A stretch of 43,611 nt of DNA from NCBI GenBank assembly GCA_048213135.1, contig PS015286.1, positions 1-43,611 on the forward strand, in the 5' to 3' direction. Below are positions 9,801 to 20,526 of the stretch, in pieces. The DNA comes from Reclinomonas americana ATCC 50394. Lineage: Eukaryota > Jakobida > Jakobea > Jakobida. How positions within the stretch are numbered: the first letter of the stretch is position 1; every line of letters starts with the position of its first letter. The notes beneath the pieces were generated by a model that searched no databases, was not told the DNA's origin, and saw only the letters and a program-made list of their open reading frames with translations. A program made the position numbers and the translations under genes.

Positions 9801-11693
9801 GAACACTTGGACAAGAAGGTGTCCTTGTCCATGACCGCCTGCTCCAGCGCTGTTGCCTTTTCTTGCAGCAGCGCATTGGTCTGGTCCAGTTTCTCCAGCG
9901 AGAGGCGAGTGCCGACACTGGCCTGCTCCAGTGCGTTGACGGTGACGTCGAGTTTGGAGACGGTCTCCGAGATTTCCAGGAAGGTGTTCTGTCGAGACAT
10001 CGACATTATCAGCAACGGGAGAGGAGAGCGCAGACCAAGCATACAAAACACGCACCACTGAGCGCAATGCGGTGAGCGAGTGAATCACGGCCACTGCCAT
10101 GGCCACGTCCCACGAACAGCCGAGAATGTAGGCGTGAATCGGCGATGTGACACTCTTGAAGCCAATGTACGACAGGTACAGTCGCCTGTCGCAGCGGACC
10201 CACGTGGAGAAGACCAGCAAGTCGACCGTGCCGAACACGAGGAAGAGCGAGAAGTGGTTGATGAAAATCACTTCGCAGAGGCACGCGCAGGCCAGCATGG
10301 CAATGTAGGCCAGGCGTCGTGCGGGTGTGGGGAAGTCTTTTTGGGAGAGCGAGGTGGATATCTGCGATGCGGGCAACAAAAGGGAAGTGAAAGAGGCAAA
10401 GGATGTGAGAATGGATCAATGGGGAGAAAGGAGGAGAGAGACGTGCGAGGGAGTGACCGAGGGCGAGAGAGAGTGGCATTAGAATTAGCGACATGAAAGA
10501 AAGGAAGAAGGCGGACAACCAGGAAAAGCAAACAGGTGGCAGAGGAGAGCAAGCCAACAGAACAGTACCAAACCAACAAGAGCAGGAGACGAAGTGAGAG
10601 GGTCGAAGAAAAGAAGAGGATGGACAGATTGGTGAAGCAAGTGAGGAAAAAGGAGAAGAGGTCGACCATAAGAGCAAGCCGATCAAGCCGGCACGAAGAT
10701 GGAGTGAAGGATGGAAGCAAAAGGATAAAGGCCACCAGGAGGCAAGCAAACGTGGAGCAAGTGAAGATCATGGCAAGAGAAAACCCGATCATGATGGTAC
10801 CAAAGCAACATCCCAAGTCAACAAGAGCAGGAGAAGACGGAGCGAGAGAGGGTGGGAGAAAAGGACGAGGGCCACCTGAGAAGCAAGCAAACAGGCAAAG
10901 AGATCGATCATGAGAGGAAGCCAACAGAACATCACCGACGAAGCCTTCCAAGTCAAGAACGAGAGGCAAGCGCATGAGAACAACCCCATTAAAACGGCAC
11001 CAAACAAGCATCCCAAGTTAACAAGAGCAGGAGAAGAAGTGGGAGGGTGGAAGCAAAGGACGAGGAGAAGCAAGCAAATAGGCAAAGAGATCGATCATGA
11101 GAGGAACATCACCGACGAAGCCTTCCAAGTCAACAAGAGCGAAGCAGAAGACGAGAGCCACCACGAGGCAAGCCCCCATGGAAAACAGCACCAAACCCAC
11201 ACCAAACCCCCATGAAAACAACACCAAAAAAACGCACCCTCGTAAACCTCAACCACGCTCGCCAATGCCACCACGGCAACCTGCCGCCGGCAGCCCGCCG
11301 AAAAATCGTCACACCACTGGTAACCAGGGCAACCCACGCCGCCATCCACCACCACGCCGGTCCCAACAACCACAACATGATTGCCGAGCTCACCCCGACC
11401 ACTGTCATCACCAGCACCGCCTCCAGTCGAATGAGTGGATGCAGCTCGTTGCTGGCCTGCTGCACGACAGGTGGAGATTCCAGCCACTCTGCTCCTTCCT
11501 CTTCTTCCTCTTCCTCTTCGTCCACGACTGTGATCTCTTCTGTCATTGTCATGGTGGTGGTGACTGGAAGTGATTTTTCGTCGGCGGGGACCTCCCAAGA
11601 GACGCGTCGTTGTCGCACTGTGGGAGAGGGTGTGCTGGGTGATGTGTCACTGGGGGTTCTGGAAAGAGGCGGAGGTGTGCTCATGATTTGCAC
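6845..11693 (-). CDS. Membrane hybrid sensor histidine kinase with receiver domain
   Basis: The gene starts at ATG 11693 (or 11684) and ends at 6845. Exon 1 (to 11238) has a Ser/Thr/Pro-rich and acidic N-terminus followed by two membrane spans. After a large intron (10362-11237), the exon from 10361 adds three or four more spans, then a coiled coil (LDVTVNALEQA...). The H-box reads FLSKCSHELRQPCFGIL once an intron of about 69 bases near 9735-9805 is removed. The ATPase boxes follow: N-box (QCVSNLLSNAIK), G1 (VVDTGIGISP), F (EPFFQV) and G2 (GLGLSLV). A Ser-rich linker leads to the receiver (VVVEDNNLVSRTL, LVFIDHNMPVMTG with the phospho-acceptor Asp, and a conserved Lys in RIKPLV). It should autophosphorylate and pass phosphate within itself and then to an unknown HPt protein. 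The signal sensed is unknown. A CAG-type run near 8560-8580 encodes a Ser tract. Confidence 0.9.
9385..9475 (+). repeat. 16-bp purine tandem repeat in a histidine kinase intron
   Basis: About five copies of a unit close to GGACGGAAGGGGGGAA lie in an intron of the kinase gene. Purine-rich DNA extends from about 9330 to 9560. On the transcribed strand of this minus gene it reads as a polypyrimidine tract. Confidence 0.85.
10567..11180 (+). repeat. Degenerate long tandem repeat in the histidine kinase first intron
   Basis: The anchor CCAA(A/G)T(C/T)AACAAGAGCAGG or close variants recurs at about 10567, 10812, 11012 and 11127. It is followed each time by related purine-rich text including GAAGCAAGCAAA, AAGAGATCGATCATGAGAGG and CATCACCGACGAAGCCTTCC. 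Spacings vary from about 115 to 245 bases. The whole array lies in the intron 10362-11237. The open frames across it are repeat-derived and show no gene-like composition. Confidence 0.8.
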
Positions 11694-11970
11694 ACGACGA
11701 GTCTCGGACAGAAATGGTGAGAGAGCCGCGCGACGTCGAGTTTTTCTTTCTTGTGTGCGCGTGTGTCGACGTTGGTTGGCGGAGGGTGGCGTCTTGTAGT
11801 CATGCTTGTCTCTCTTTCTTGCGTGAGCGCTGGAGTGCCGCAGCGCTGGAAGTTGCGAAGTTGCAAATTTTCGGACAAACCCTCCTTGTTGCTCCGCGTC
11901 TCACACCATTCCTCGTGTCTGTGACGCAAGTGGACGTGGAGGAAAGAGCCGTCCGCTGGCCATCGCATGC

Positions 11971-12345
11971 ATGCTTGTCGAGCTCCCTCATCAAATCCGA
12001 ATCCGGGACACACAATTGCAATGCCCGGTATTCACCAGCGCCGGCTTTGGAAGGGAGATAGCGGCCGAGCACGAGGCTCTCTGCAAGCCTTGGTATCAAT
12101 ATCCAGCGACGGCCAAGCGCGCTCTCTGCTCTTCACGTTATTTGCCTCACTGCCACACAAAGTCACTCGACACAGCAAACGAGACATCGGTCGCGAGTCA
12201 CCAGCAACGTGTGGACCGAGTCGCAGGTCAACCGCTCGGCCACGGCCTCGGCCTGGAGCGGCTCTCTGACCAGCCCGAGCCAATCGACATCGGTCCCACA
12301 ACGCTGCCGTCCAACCTGCGCTACGTCACGTCGACCTCGGCGTGA
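11971..12345 (+). CDS. Hypothetical protein, doubtful
   Basis: An open frame of 124 codons starts MLVELPHQIRIRD and ends YVTSTSA. It lies between the start of the histidine kinase (minus, 11693) and the end of the WD40 gene (minus, 12483). I do not recognise it. The last 60 codons have the GC-rich third positions of the real genes here, but other frames on both strands are open too. It could be a single-exon gene, the last exon of a gene starting nearer 11710, or the 5' region of the kinase. Confidence 0.25.
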   Translation: MLVELPHQIRIRDTQLQCPVFTSAGFGREIAAEHEALCKPWYQYPATAKRALCSSRYLPHCHTKSLDTANETSVASHQQRVDRVAGQPLGHGLGLERLSDQPEPIDIGPTTLPSNLRYVTSTSA

Positions 12346-12482
12346 GTGGCGTGAAGGGGTGTGGCCGGCAATGTCAGCGTGTGCCTAACCACGTGGCGCG
12401 AACTGATGGATTGCGCTTGAAGAGCACGTTACCTTCACCCTCTGCTCCACTGCAAAACAGTCTCTCCTTTACCACAAAAAAA

Positions 12483-13918
12483 TCACGTCGCCGGCGAACG
12501 CAGCCATAACAAACGCGCCTCCTCGCGCACAAAGCAGCGCAGCACTAATCGCGGCAGCGGGTCTGACACCTCAACACCGACCTCTTGCACGGCTTCTTCT
12601 TCACCGCCACCGCCATGGTCGCCGTTTTCGTCGTCGTCGCCGTCGTCGCCGGCTTCTTTCGGCATCGATGACAGCGCCTCGATGCTTGCCTGCGCCGCCT
12701 GCCACTCCTTGTAGAGGAGGAACCGCGCGGACCACACTGTGGCAACACGCGAATCAATAAAAAAACACTCGGCACCATCAATGATCGCCAGCGCGACGGT
12801 CACGCAACGAGGCTCCCACAAGCGCGCCGTCTTGTCGTACGAGCATGTCACCACCCGCCCGTCTGGAATGAACGCTGCCGCGCGCACGTACCCCGAGTGC
12901 GAGGTGAGCACGCCGACCGTTTGCGCCGTGTCCACGTTCCAAACGCGCACAGTGCAGTCTGTGCGCACGGTCATGAGCAACGAACAAGACAAAGTCTCTC
13001 TCTGTGGATATACACACACACACCTTGCGAGGCACTGATCAACTGGCACCCATCGGCGGAGAAGCGCAGACCATTCACCCATCGCGTATGCCCCTCAAAC
13101 ACCTGCGCGACCGTGCACGTCTCCAGCAGCCACATCTGAATGGTGCCATCGTGGTGGCCGGTGACCAGCGTCGCACTATCCGGCGACACCGCCAACGAGT
13201 ACACCTTGGCGCCCGTCTGCAGCACCCGCAACCGCTCACCCGTCTCCACACGCACCACACGCACCGTCCCATCGCCCGACCCACTCAACACCCACTCATC
13301 ATCGCCATCATCGCCAACGCGCACCACACCCAGCGATCCCACCCAATCCGCATGTCCTTTCAGTACGCGCATGCACTCTCCAGTGCGCGCATCCCACTGT
13401 CGCACAGTCTTGTCATCGGAGCCACTGAAGAGCAGCTGTCCGCGTCGCGCAAACACCAAACAGTAGACCGAGCTCGTGTGCTGTCCCTCGCCACTCCACA
13501 CCAGTCGCCCTCGCACCTGTCCTCTCTGCGGCGACAGCTCCCACATGCACACACGATGGTCGTGATAGCCGCCGGCACTGGCCAAGAACACACACTCATT
13601 GTCTTCTTCTTCTTCATCCTCCTCCTCGACGAGCACCACCACAGTCAGCGGTGAAAATTGGACGTGTAACACTGTGTGTGTGTGGCCCTCCAGTGTGCAC
13701 AGGAGCTCGGTGGAGTCGGCGTCAAAGACGCGCACTTTGTCGCCCGAGGCAGTGGCCACGAGAGTGGTGTGTGAGGCCACGGGGAAGGTGCACACAGCGA
13801 GGCTGTTGACGACGGTGGTGTGGCCCTTGTAGTGGCCGACTTCGCGCCCGGGTTGCGGGGGGAGAAGGAGAGGCGGTTCTTCTTCCTCGGGCGCTTGTTG
13901 TTGTTGTTGCTCTTCCAT
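12483..13918 (-). CDS. WD40-repeat protein with conserved C-terminal tail
   Basis: The start is MEEQQQQQAP at 13918, after which a Glu/Pro-rich leader gives way to about eight WD repeats. Examples are LLFSGSDDKTVRQWDARTGE, WVLSGSGDGTVRVV and VVTCSYDKTARLW. Two introns fit: one near 12970-13030, joining ISASQ to DCTVRVWNV, and one near 12740-12775, joining AIID to VWSARF. An acidic insert (VEEEDEEEEDNE) interrupts the third repeat. After the propeller comes a helical segment (KEWQAAQASIEAL), an Asp/Glu/Gly-rich stretch and LPRLVLRCFVREEA near the C-terminus. This last motif recurs in the other WD40 gene (36624-37703). The protein is a scaffold of unknown partner; no named orthologue is recognised. 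Confidence 0.85.
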
Positions 13919-14490
13919 TCTCTGTGTGTGATCGTGTGTGTGTTCGGGTTTCTTATATTGGGGGTCACTGCATTGGTCGACTGGCGCGAAATTTTTGACC
14001 AATGCAATTTTTGCATTTCCGACAAAGAATGCAGGTCGGCGAGAGAGGCGGGTGGCGTAAGTGGGCAACTGCAGCGGAATGGACAATGTTCTCTCCTCAA
14101 TTCGCTTCAGTTGAAAATCGACGTCTCGCGCGCGATTGACGTCGCTGCGCGCGGTATTGCAGCACACGTGCAAACGCAGCTGCCACAAGCCCATCCGTTT
14201 CCGAAGAATTATCACGTGCACAGGCTTGACTCCAGCGGCAGGAGGATTCTTGTGTGCGTTTGGTTTCGCAAGTCCGAATTCGATCGCGAAGAAGTCGAGA
14301 ACTGCTTCGACTTGTTCCGCATCTGATCACGTGGTTGAACAGTGGATTTGACGCACTTGCATAGACGCATAGTTTTTCTCAAAATGCATTTGGCTCTTTT
14401 TGCGGCTGCAAGACAAGAAGCTACTTACACACAACGCGTCCCGCAAAATCGTGTCCTCTTCATTTCCACCCTTCCACCCTTCGCCCTCTC
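13919..14490. other. Divergent intergenic region between WD40 gene and MSH4
   Basis: This region of about 570 bases lies between two gene starts pointing away from each other, so it should hold both promoters and 5' UTRs. Open frames exist on both strands but none is recognisable. I see no repeat or RNA gene. Confidence 0.6.
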
Positions 14491-17400
14491 ATGAGCACAC
14501 CTCGCGCCACCTCCTTCGCCACACCCACCCCTCGCCACCAGCGACAACCACTCCCTCCACCTTCCTCCCGCACTCGCCGCCCTGTTCTCCCTCCCGGCAG
14601 CAGTCCCTCCAGCCACGCAGGCTCCACCTCTGCTCTCGCCGGTTCCCCGGCCACACATGCCAGCTCCTCATCAGCCTCCTCCACCTTCTTTGGCGCCCGC
14701 TACGACACATTCACTGTGCAGCCACATCAACAACAGCAGGCATCTCGAGCAGGCACTGGTGCACTTCAAAATCGGTCCGTTCATTGAAACCGCTGCTGAC
14801 TTCAATTGCAGAATCGAGTGTCCGATCGTCGTCCGCCGCCGCCGCCGCCACTCCCCGCGGTGTTCCATCCAGCAGTGGCGGTGGATTTGCGGGTATCGCG
14901 CCACCGTCCACGCACATCATCGCTGCCATTATCGAGAATCGCGTCAAGGAAGTTGTGATACCGGCGTGTTCGGCTTGTTCGGTTTTGCGTCTCACTCTCG
15001 TCGTTTTGTCGGCTGCAGATTGGTGTGGCGTGGATGAATCTGCGCTCGCCCGAGCTGCACGTGATGCAGTTCACTGACAACCCGACGTACGTGCTGCTGC
15101 TCACGAAGCTGCACTCGTTGCAACCGATTGAGGTGAGAGGCAACAAAACACACTCCTTTCTCCACATCGGCACACCACCACCACCACCAACAACAACAGC
15201 ACCAACAACAACTACAACTTTACTAATCCAAACAGCAGAGTCCATAGACACACACAACAACAACTATTTGCTCTTCTCTAACAGTCATCCATCTTTCTAG
15301 AGATTCCACGCCTTTTCTTTTCTCCTCCTCCCCCTCCCTGACCTCTCTTACCCCTTCCCCAATTGCCAGTTGGTGCTGCCGAACACTATGGCCGAGTCGC
15401 CGCTGGCCGACCTCCTGCGATCCGAGTTCTCCGCCGCCAACCTCTCCATTGTGGCGCGCAAGTACTTCAACGACACGCAGGGTGCACAACTCGTGCAGCG
15501 CTTCCTCGTGGCCGAGCGCAAGAGCAGCTTCGAGATCGACTTTTCCATCAAGTGAGCAACGACACACAAGAGTCGCATACCAACCAACCCCTTCACATAT
15601 GTGCACTGCAGGTACCTGGCCATGTCCGCCAGCGGAGCCCTGCTCAAGTTTGTCGAGTACTTGCAGAACATTAGCTTCGCCCCGGACTCCCTCAAGGTCT
15701 GTGCTATGATTACCACTCCCACTCCATCCACCCCTTCTCCTACTCAGTCGCGGCAGGTGGTGAGTCTCGGCTACGAATCGCAGCTGCTGGTCGACGCTTC
15801 GACGGCTGCCAACCTCGAACTGCTGCGCAACAATCGGACCGGTGCCACCACCGACGCCGTCGGTACTCTCATGTCCACCATCAACCACACTCGCACGCCA
15901 ATGGGTGCCCGACTGCTGCGCACGTGCATTCTGCAGCCGACCAATGATCGGTAATGGGTGCAGAATTGCCAATCCAAGCCGGTACTTACATGAGTTGCAG
16001 GGCCACCTTGGAAACTCGACTGGCGTGTGTCGACACACTGCTGCACAGCGAGCAGCTGTTCTTCGAACTCGGTGCCGTGCTGCGCCACTTCACCGACGTG
16101 GACCACCTGCTCGCCCAGTTTGTGCAGATTCCGCGAAGTCCCGACACGGCCGTCAACCACGCCGGCGCCTCCTCGGCCAGCGGCTCTGGAGGAGGAGGCG
16201 GCGGTGGGCGTGCCGGCGACTCGAACCAGTTCAACACGCGCGTTGCACAGCTACGCATCAACAACATCCTGTTTCTCAAAACCGCACTCCAGCAATGCAT
16301 CCGCATGCGTTCGGTTCTGGCCGGTCTGCTCTCTGTCACCATTTCTTTCTCTCTTCCCCTCCATTCACCGTTCTTCTCCTCACCGCACAGGCCACAATGT
16401 CAGCGATCCCATCTTGCGCATCTGTCTCGAGCGTCTCTGCGCATCGGCCGTCGACGACTTGCTTCGCCGCATCGAGGACACCATCGACCCCGATTCGGGT
16501 CTCGGACCCATGACCAGTCGGCAACGCGGTGGCGGAGGTTGCGTTCTTCGCCATCTCGTCGTCGCCCCCCACTGTATCCCTCCTCATCCACACAACTGCA
16601 GTGCTGCATGTGCAAGCTCAGCAAATGTATGCCATCCGCCCCGGCATCAAGAACCTGCTCGACTTGGCCCGCCGTCGATACGCAGAGACCACCGAGGACA
16701 TTCACGAGCTGCTGCAACAGTACCGCGACGAGTTGCTGCTGCCGGCCATCTCCCTCCAATATCAGGTTTCGCGTGGGTATTTCTTGACGCTGCCGGCCAC
16801 GGATGACTGCCGCCTTGCTGTCAACGAGCTGCACCGTGACATTTTCGTGCAGCGCTCGCAACAGAGCAAGAAGCTGCACTTCTCCACGCTGGAGCTCGTC
16901 TCCCTCAACGACCGCCTCCGCGATGTGCAATCGGAGATCTTTCTCCGCACCGCCGAGGTCTGCTGGCTGTGTGGATAACTCTTGACAAGAGTCAACAATC
17001 TCTTACAAACCAACGTAGGTGCTCGAGTCACTGGTTGTCGACGTGCGACCGCACCTGTACGCCATGTACCTGATCTCGGAGAGCATTGCCCTTGTCGACA
17101 TGCTGCTGTCACACGCCGAACATGTGTCGCTGAGCGAGACCTACGTCCGACCCGAGTTCACCGATGGCGGTCCACTGGCCATCAAGGGCGGTCGTCATCC
17201 AGGTCTGCGAGTATCTCTCTCGCCCCTAGCAATCCATGATCCACACTCACCCACCTGCGCAGTGCTGGAAAAGATCTCGTCATCGCCAGTGGTTCCCAAC
17301 GACACCTTCATCTCCGACTCATGCACGCTGCAAATCATCACCGGCCCCAACATGGCCGGCAAGTCAACGTACCTGCGACAAGTGGCCCTCATCACCATCT

Positions 17401-18275
17401 TGGCACACATCGGCTGCTTCGTGCCCGCCACATTCGCCAGCTTCGGTGCCGTCGACCGCATCTTTACGAGAGTCGGTGCCGACGACGACTTGGAGACCAA
17501 CTCGAGCTCGTTCATGGTCAGCGTCGACACAAATCACTGACACAAGAGTCTGTTCGCCAACTCACTCTGTCGCCGTACCAGGTGGAGATGAAAGAGGCGG
17601 CGTTCATCGTGCAAAATGCCACCGCACGCAGCCTGATCCTGGTCGACGAACTCGGTCGCGGTTCCTCGAATGCAGACGGTGACGATGACGTGCTGCGCCT
17701 CCTCCTATCTTTGTTGCTCCCTGTCTCACTGCGCACAGGCATTGGGATCGCCTGGAGCCTGTGTGAACACTTTCTCGGTCTCGGAGCCATGACGCTCTTC
17801 GCCACACACTATCAGCAGCTGACGCAACTCGAGAATGTGTATCCGAGCGCCGTCAATCACCGGCTGGCGGTGGAAGTGGCGGTCGGCCAAGGCGGTGCGG
17901 GAAATCGCCTGCAATTCTCGCACACGTTGACCACTGGCCGCGCACAAGAGCAGCACTACGGCATTGTGCTGGCCGACATGTTGGGTGAGTTGCTCTTCCG
18001 TTATCGCGGACTCTCTCGATCGTGGCTCACCGACGGCCGCGCAAGGGTTGGACGAGACGATCGTGGCCGACGCGCGTGAGTTGGTGGTGCTGCTGGAGAG
18101 CGCACAGGGCGGCGCTTCGGCAGCCACTGGAAGCGGTGCCAGTGCCGCACAACAGTCGCGAGCAGAACAGGAGCTCGCCTCGCGCCTGCTGGCCTTGCGC
18201 TCGTCCACACTCAACGACGATGGCCTACGCGGCTACTTGCTCAATCTCCGTCAGCAGTTCCTCGACGACGCGTGA
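14491..18275 (+). CDS. MSH4: MutS homologue 4, meiotic recombination factor
   Basis: MSH4 pairs with MSH5 as a clamp that stabilises meiotic recombination intermediates and promotes crossovers; it lacks mismatch repair activity. The start MSTPRATSF opens a Ser/Pro/Ala-rich leader of about 100 residues. The connector and lever domains follow (IGVAWMNLRSPELHVMQF, TPMGARLLRTCILQP). The ATPase has the Walker A loop ITGPNMAGKSTYLRQVA, the family signature DDLETNSSSFMV, Walker B LILVDELGRGSS and a final ATHYQQLTQLENVYP region. The MSH4-type shift DDxETNSS and the lack of an N-terminal mismatch-binding Phe motif argue for MSH4 rather than MSH2 or MSH6. A Gly-rich insert (SGGGGGGGR) lies near 16190. 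At least a dozen introns are present, one near 15135-15368 ending in a CCCTTCCCC-type tract. The gene ends at TGA 18275. Confidence 0.93.
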
Positions 18276-18578
18276 CAAGCGCCTCCTCCAACATAACAAC
18301 AATGCACACACACGCAATGAAAGAGACCAGAAGCCGTCACTCGTGATGAGACAAGTACTCAACACCCTTCACTGGATGCCGCTTACAAATCACCCCGTCG
18401 AGATCAGTGATGAGAGAGGGACACGTCGCCGTGCGCCCCCTCAAGAACGAGCGCGCCGAGTGCACAGAATGTGCACAGTGGGCACGGCACGTCATCACAC
18501 TCTCGGGCAGACGCATGTCTGTCCCGTGGCAACAAACTTAGCGGTGAAGCCGCTCACGTCATGGCGAAACCGCTGTGC
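18276..18578. other. Convergent 3' region between MSH4 and UPF1
   Basis: About 300 bases separate the two stop codons of convergent genes. I see no gene; the stretch should be the two 3' UTRs. Confidence 0.6.
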
Positions 18579-20489
18579 TCACAGAGCCTGGCTAATGGGA
18601 CCTGCGTGTGTGCGATACCAAATCAGAAAACACGTTTGCTTCTCCGCCACAATCTTGCATCCTCACCATCTTGACTGGCGTCAGGTGTCTCGCTGTACGC
18701 GGCAGCTGACGGACCACCAGCACTGCCGCCAGCACCACCACCGCCGCGGGGACCACCTCTGGTCGACGACCCACCAGGCGTGGCACCGCTGGACGACGCA
18801 CCGACACCACCACCCGCACCGCCACCGCGTGAGTAGTACGGCATCTCGGGCACCGACAGCACACTCGACGCCATGCTCTGCTGCGACTGCTGGCTGTGCA
18901 GAGCTGAGCCAGCAAAACCGGCGGCAGTGCCCAACAGCGGATCAATGTACGGCGCAGTGCTGCTGGAGCCGGCACCTGGAATGCGCGACACGGCCGCAGC
19001 TGCGACATTTGATACACAGGTTAACAATAGGGCACTCTTTCTTCCCCCTATTTCTCGCACGCCTCACCTGGCAGCGGCGGCGGCATGGGAATAAAGGCGC
19101 CGTAGCGATCAATGGGCCGCGGCACACCACCCGGTCCCGGTGCGCCCAGCGCGACGCCGCCAATCGACATGCTGGCCATGTTTGGCAGTGTGTAGGGCGC
19201 CAGCTGATTGCGCTCTGCATGTCACGAATGAGCGCACAAGCAAAAGAGAGAAACCATACAAGAGTCGCGCAAACACACAAACCGTGATACAGCTTCTTGG
19301 GGCGCTGGAACTGGACGGCGCTCTGCTTGAGGTTGTTCAACGGTCCCTCCACCAGCACATTGTGACTCTTGAAGTGCACCAGCAGATTGTTCCACAGCGG
19401 CTGCTTGGAGAGCACACGAGCGTTGCCGACAATAATGAGACCGCAGCGCGCGCGAGTCAGCGCCACATTCAGACGGCGCGGATCGTTGAGGAATCCAATG
19501 CCCTGCCGCTCGTTCGAGCGCACACACGACAGGATAATGTAGTCCTTCTCGCGGCCCTGGAACGAGTCCACGCTTGCCACCTCAATCTCCTTGTAGAGCT
19601 GCGTACGCAGCGCACCCGCGCGCTGCATGTACGACACCAGATGCGCACGCTGCCCCTCGTACGGCGTAATGATGCCAATGTGCGGCGGCGTGACACCCAC
19701 GCGCAGCAGGTACGTGACAATCTTCTCGACATTCGTGGCCTCGGTGCGGTTCAGGAACGAGGTGCCGGAGCCGGAGATCTCCTCCTGCCCAGTGCAGTGG
19801 TAGAAGAACATCTGTGTGAAGGAGGAGAGAACAGAGTGAGACCAACAAAGGAACAATGAAGAATAGTAAAGGCAAAAAACGCAACAGGCTTCTCCGGAAT
19901 CGGCCACGGGAAGTCAATGTGCTCCTGCAAGCGCTCCGACGTGGTGACACCATTCTGCAGTGTGCCCTCGTAGAACGTGTTCGAGGGGAACTCGGAGAGG
20001 CAGGGGTGCATGCGGTACTGCACTTGCAGGCGGATCGGACGCAAGCCGAGCACAATCAGTCGCTCGAACAGGGAGCGAGTGAGGCCGGCTTTGGCGGCCT
20101 TCTTGCACATGATCACCGGGCCGAGCTGGCAGTGGTCGCCGACCATCACCACCTGCGGGCGGGGTGAGTACTCAAAGGGAAAGGGGGAAGGAGGAGAAGG
20201 GGGAGAAGGGGGAAAGGGGGAAAGGGGGAAAGGGGGAAGGGGAAGGGGAAAGGGGAAAGGGGGAACAGGGGAATGGGGGAAGGGAGAGGGGGAGAGGGAG
20301 AGAGGGAGAGGGANNNNNNNNNNNNNNNNNNNNNNNNNNNNNNNNNNNNNNNNNNNNNNNNNNNNNNNNNNNNNNNNNNNNNNNNNNNNNNNNNNNNNNN
20401 NNNNNNNNNNNNNNNNNNNNNNNNNNNNNNNNNNNNNNNNNNNNNNNNNNNNGAAGGGAGAAGGGAGGAAGGGAGAGAGAGAGAAGAGA

Positions 20490-20526
<37 letters not shown>

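Noticed and set aside
9700-9810. Histidine kinase H-box with Asp in place of His (KIDELRQP)
   Set aside because: This comes from taking the nearer acceptor. Using the donor after TTCTC and the acceptor AAAATAG gives FLSKCSHELRQP, the normal H-box, in frame.
10009-11011. Hydrophobic open frames on the minus strand upstream of the kinase exon
   Set aside because: They arise from purine repeats read as Leu/Phe/Ser on the other strand. The spliced model skips them in phase.
12971-14221. Longer WD40 start at 14221
   Set aside because: The extra 100 residues do not resemble WD40 leaders. MEEQQQQQAP at 13918 is a normal start right before the first repeat.
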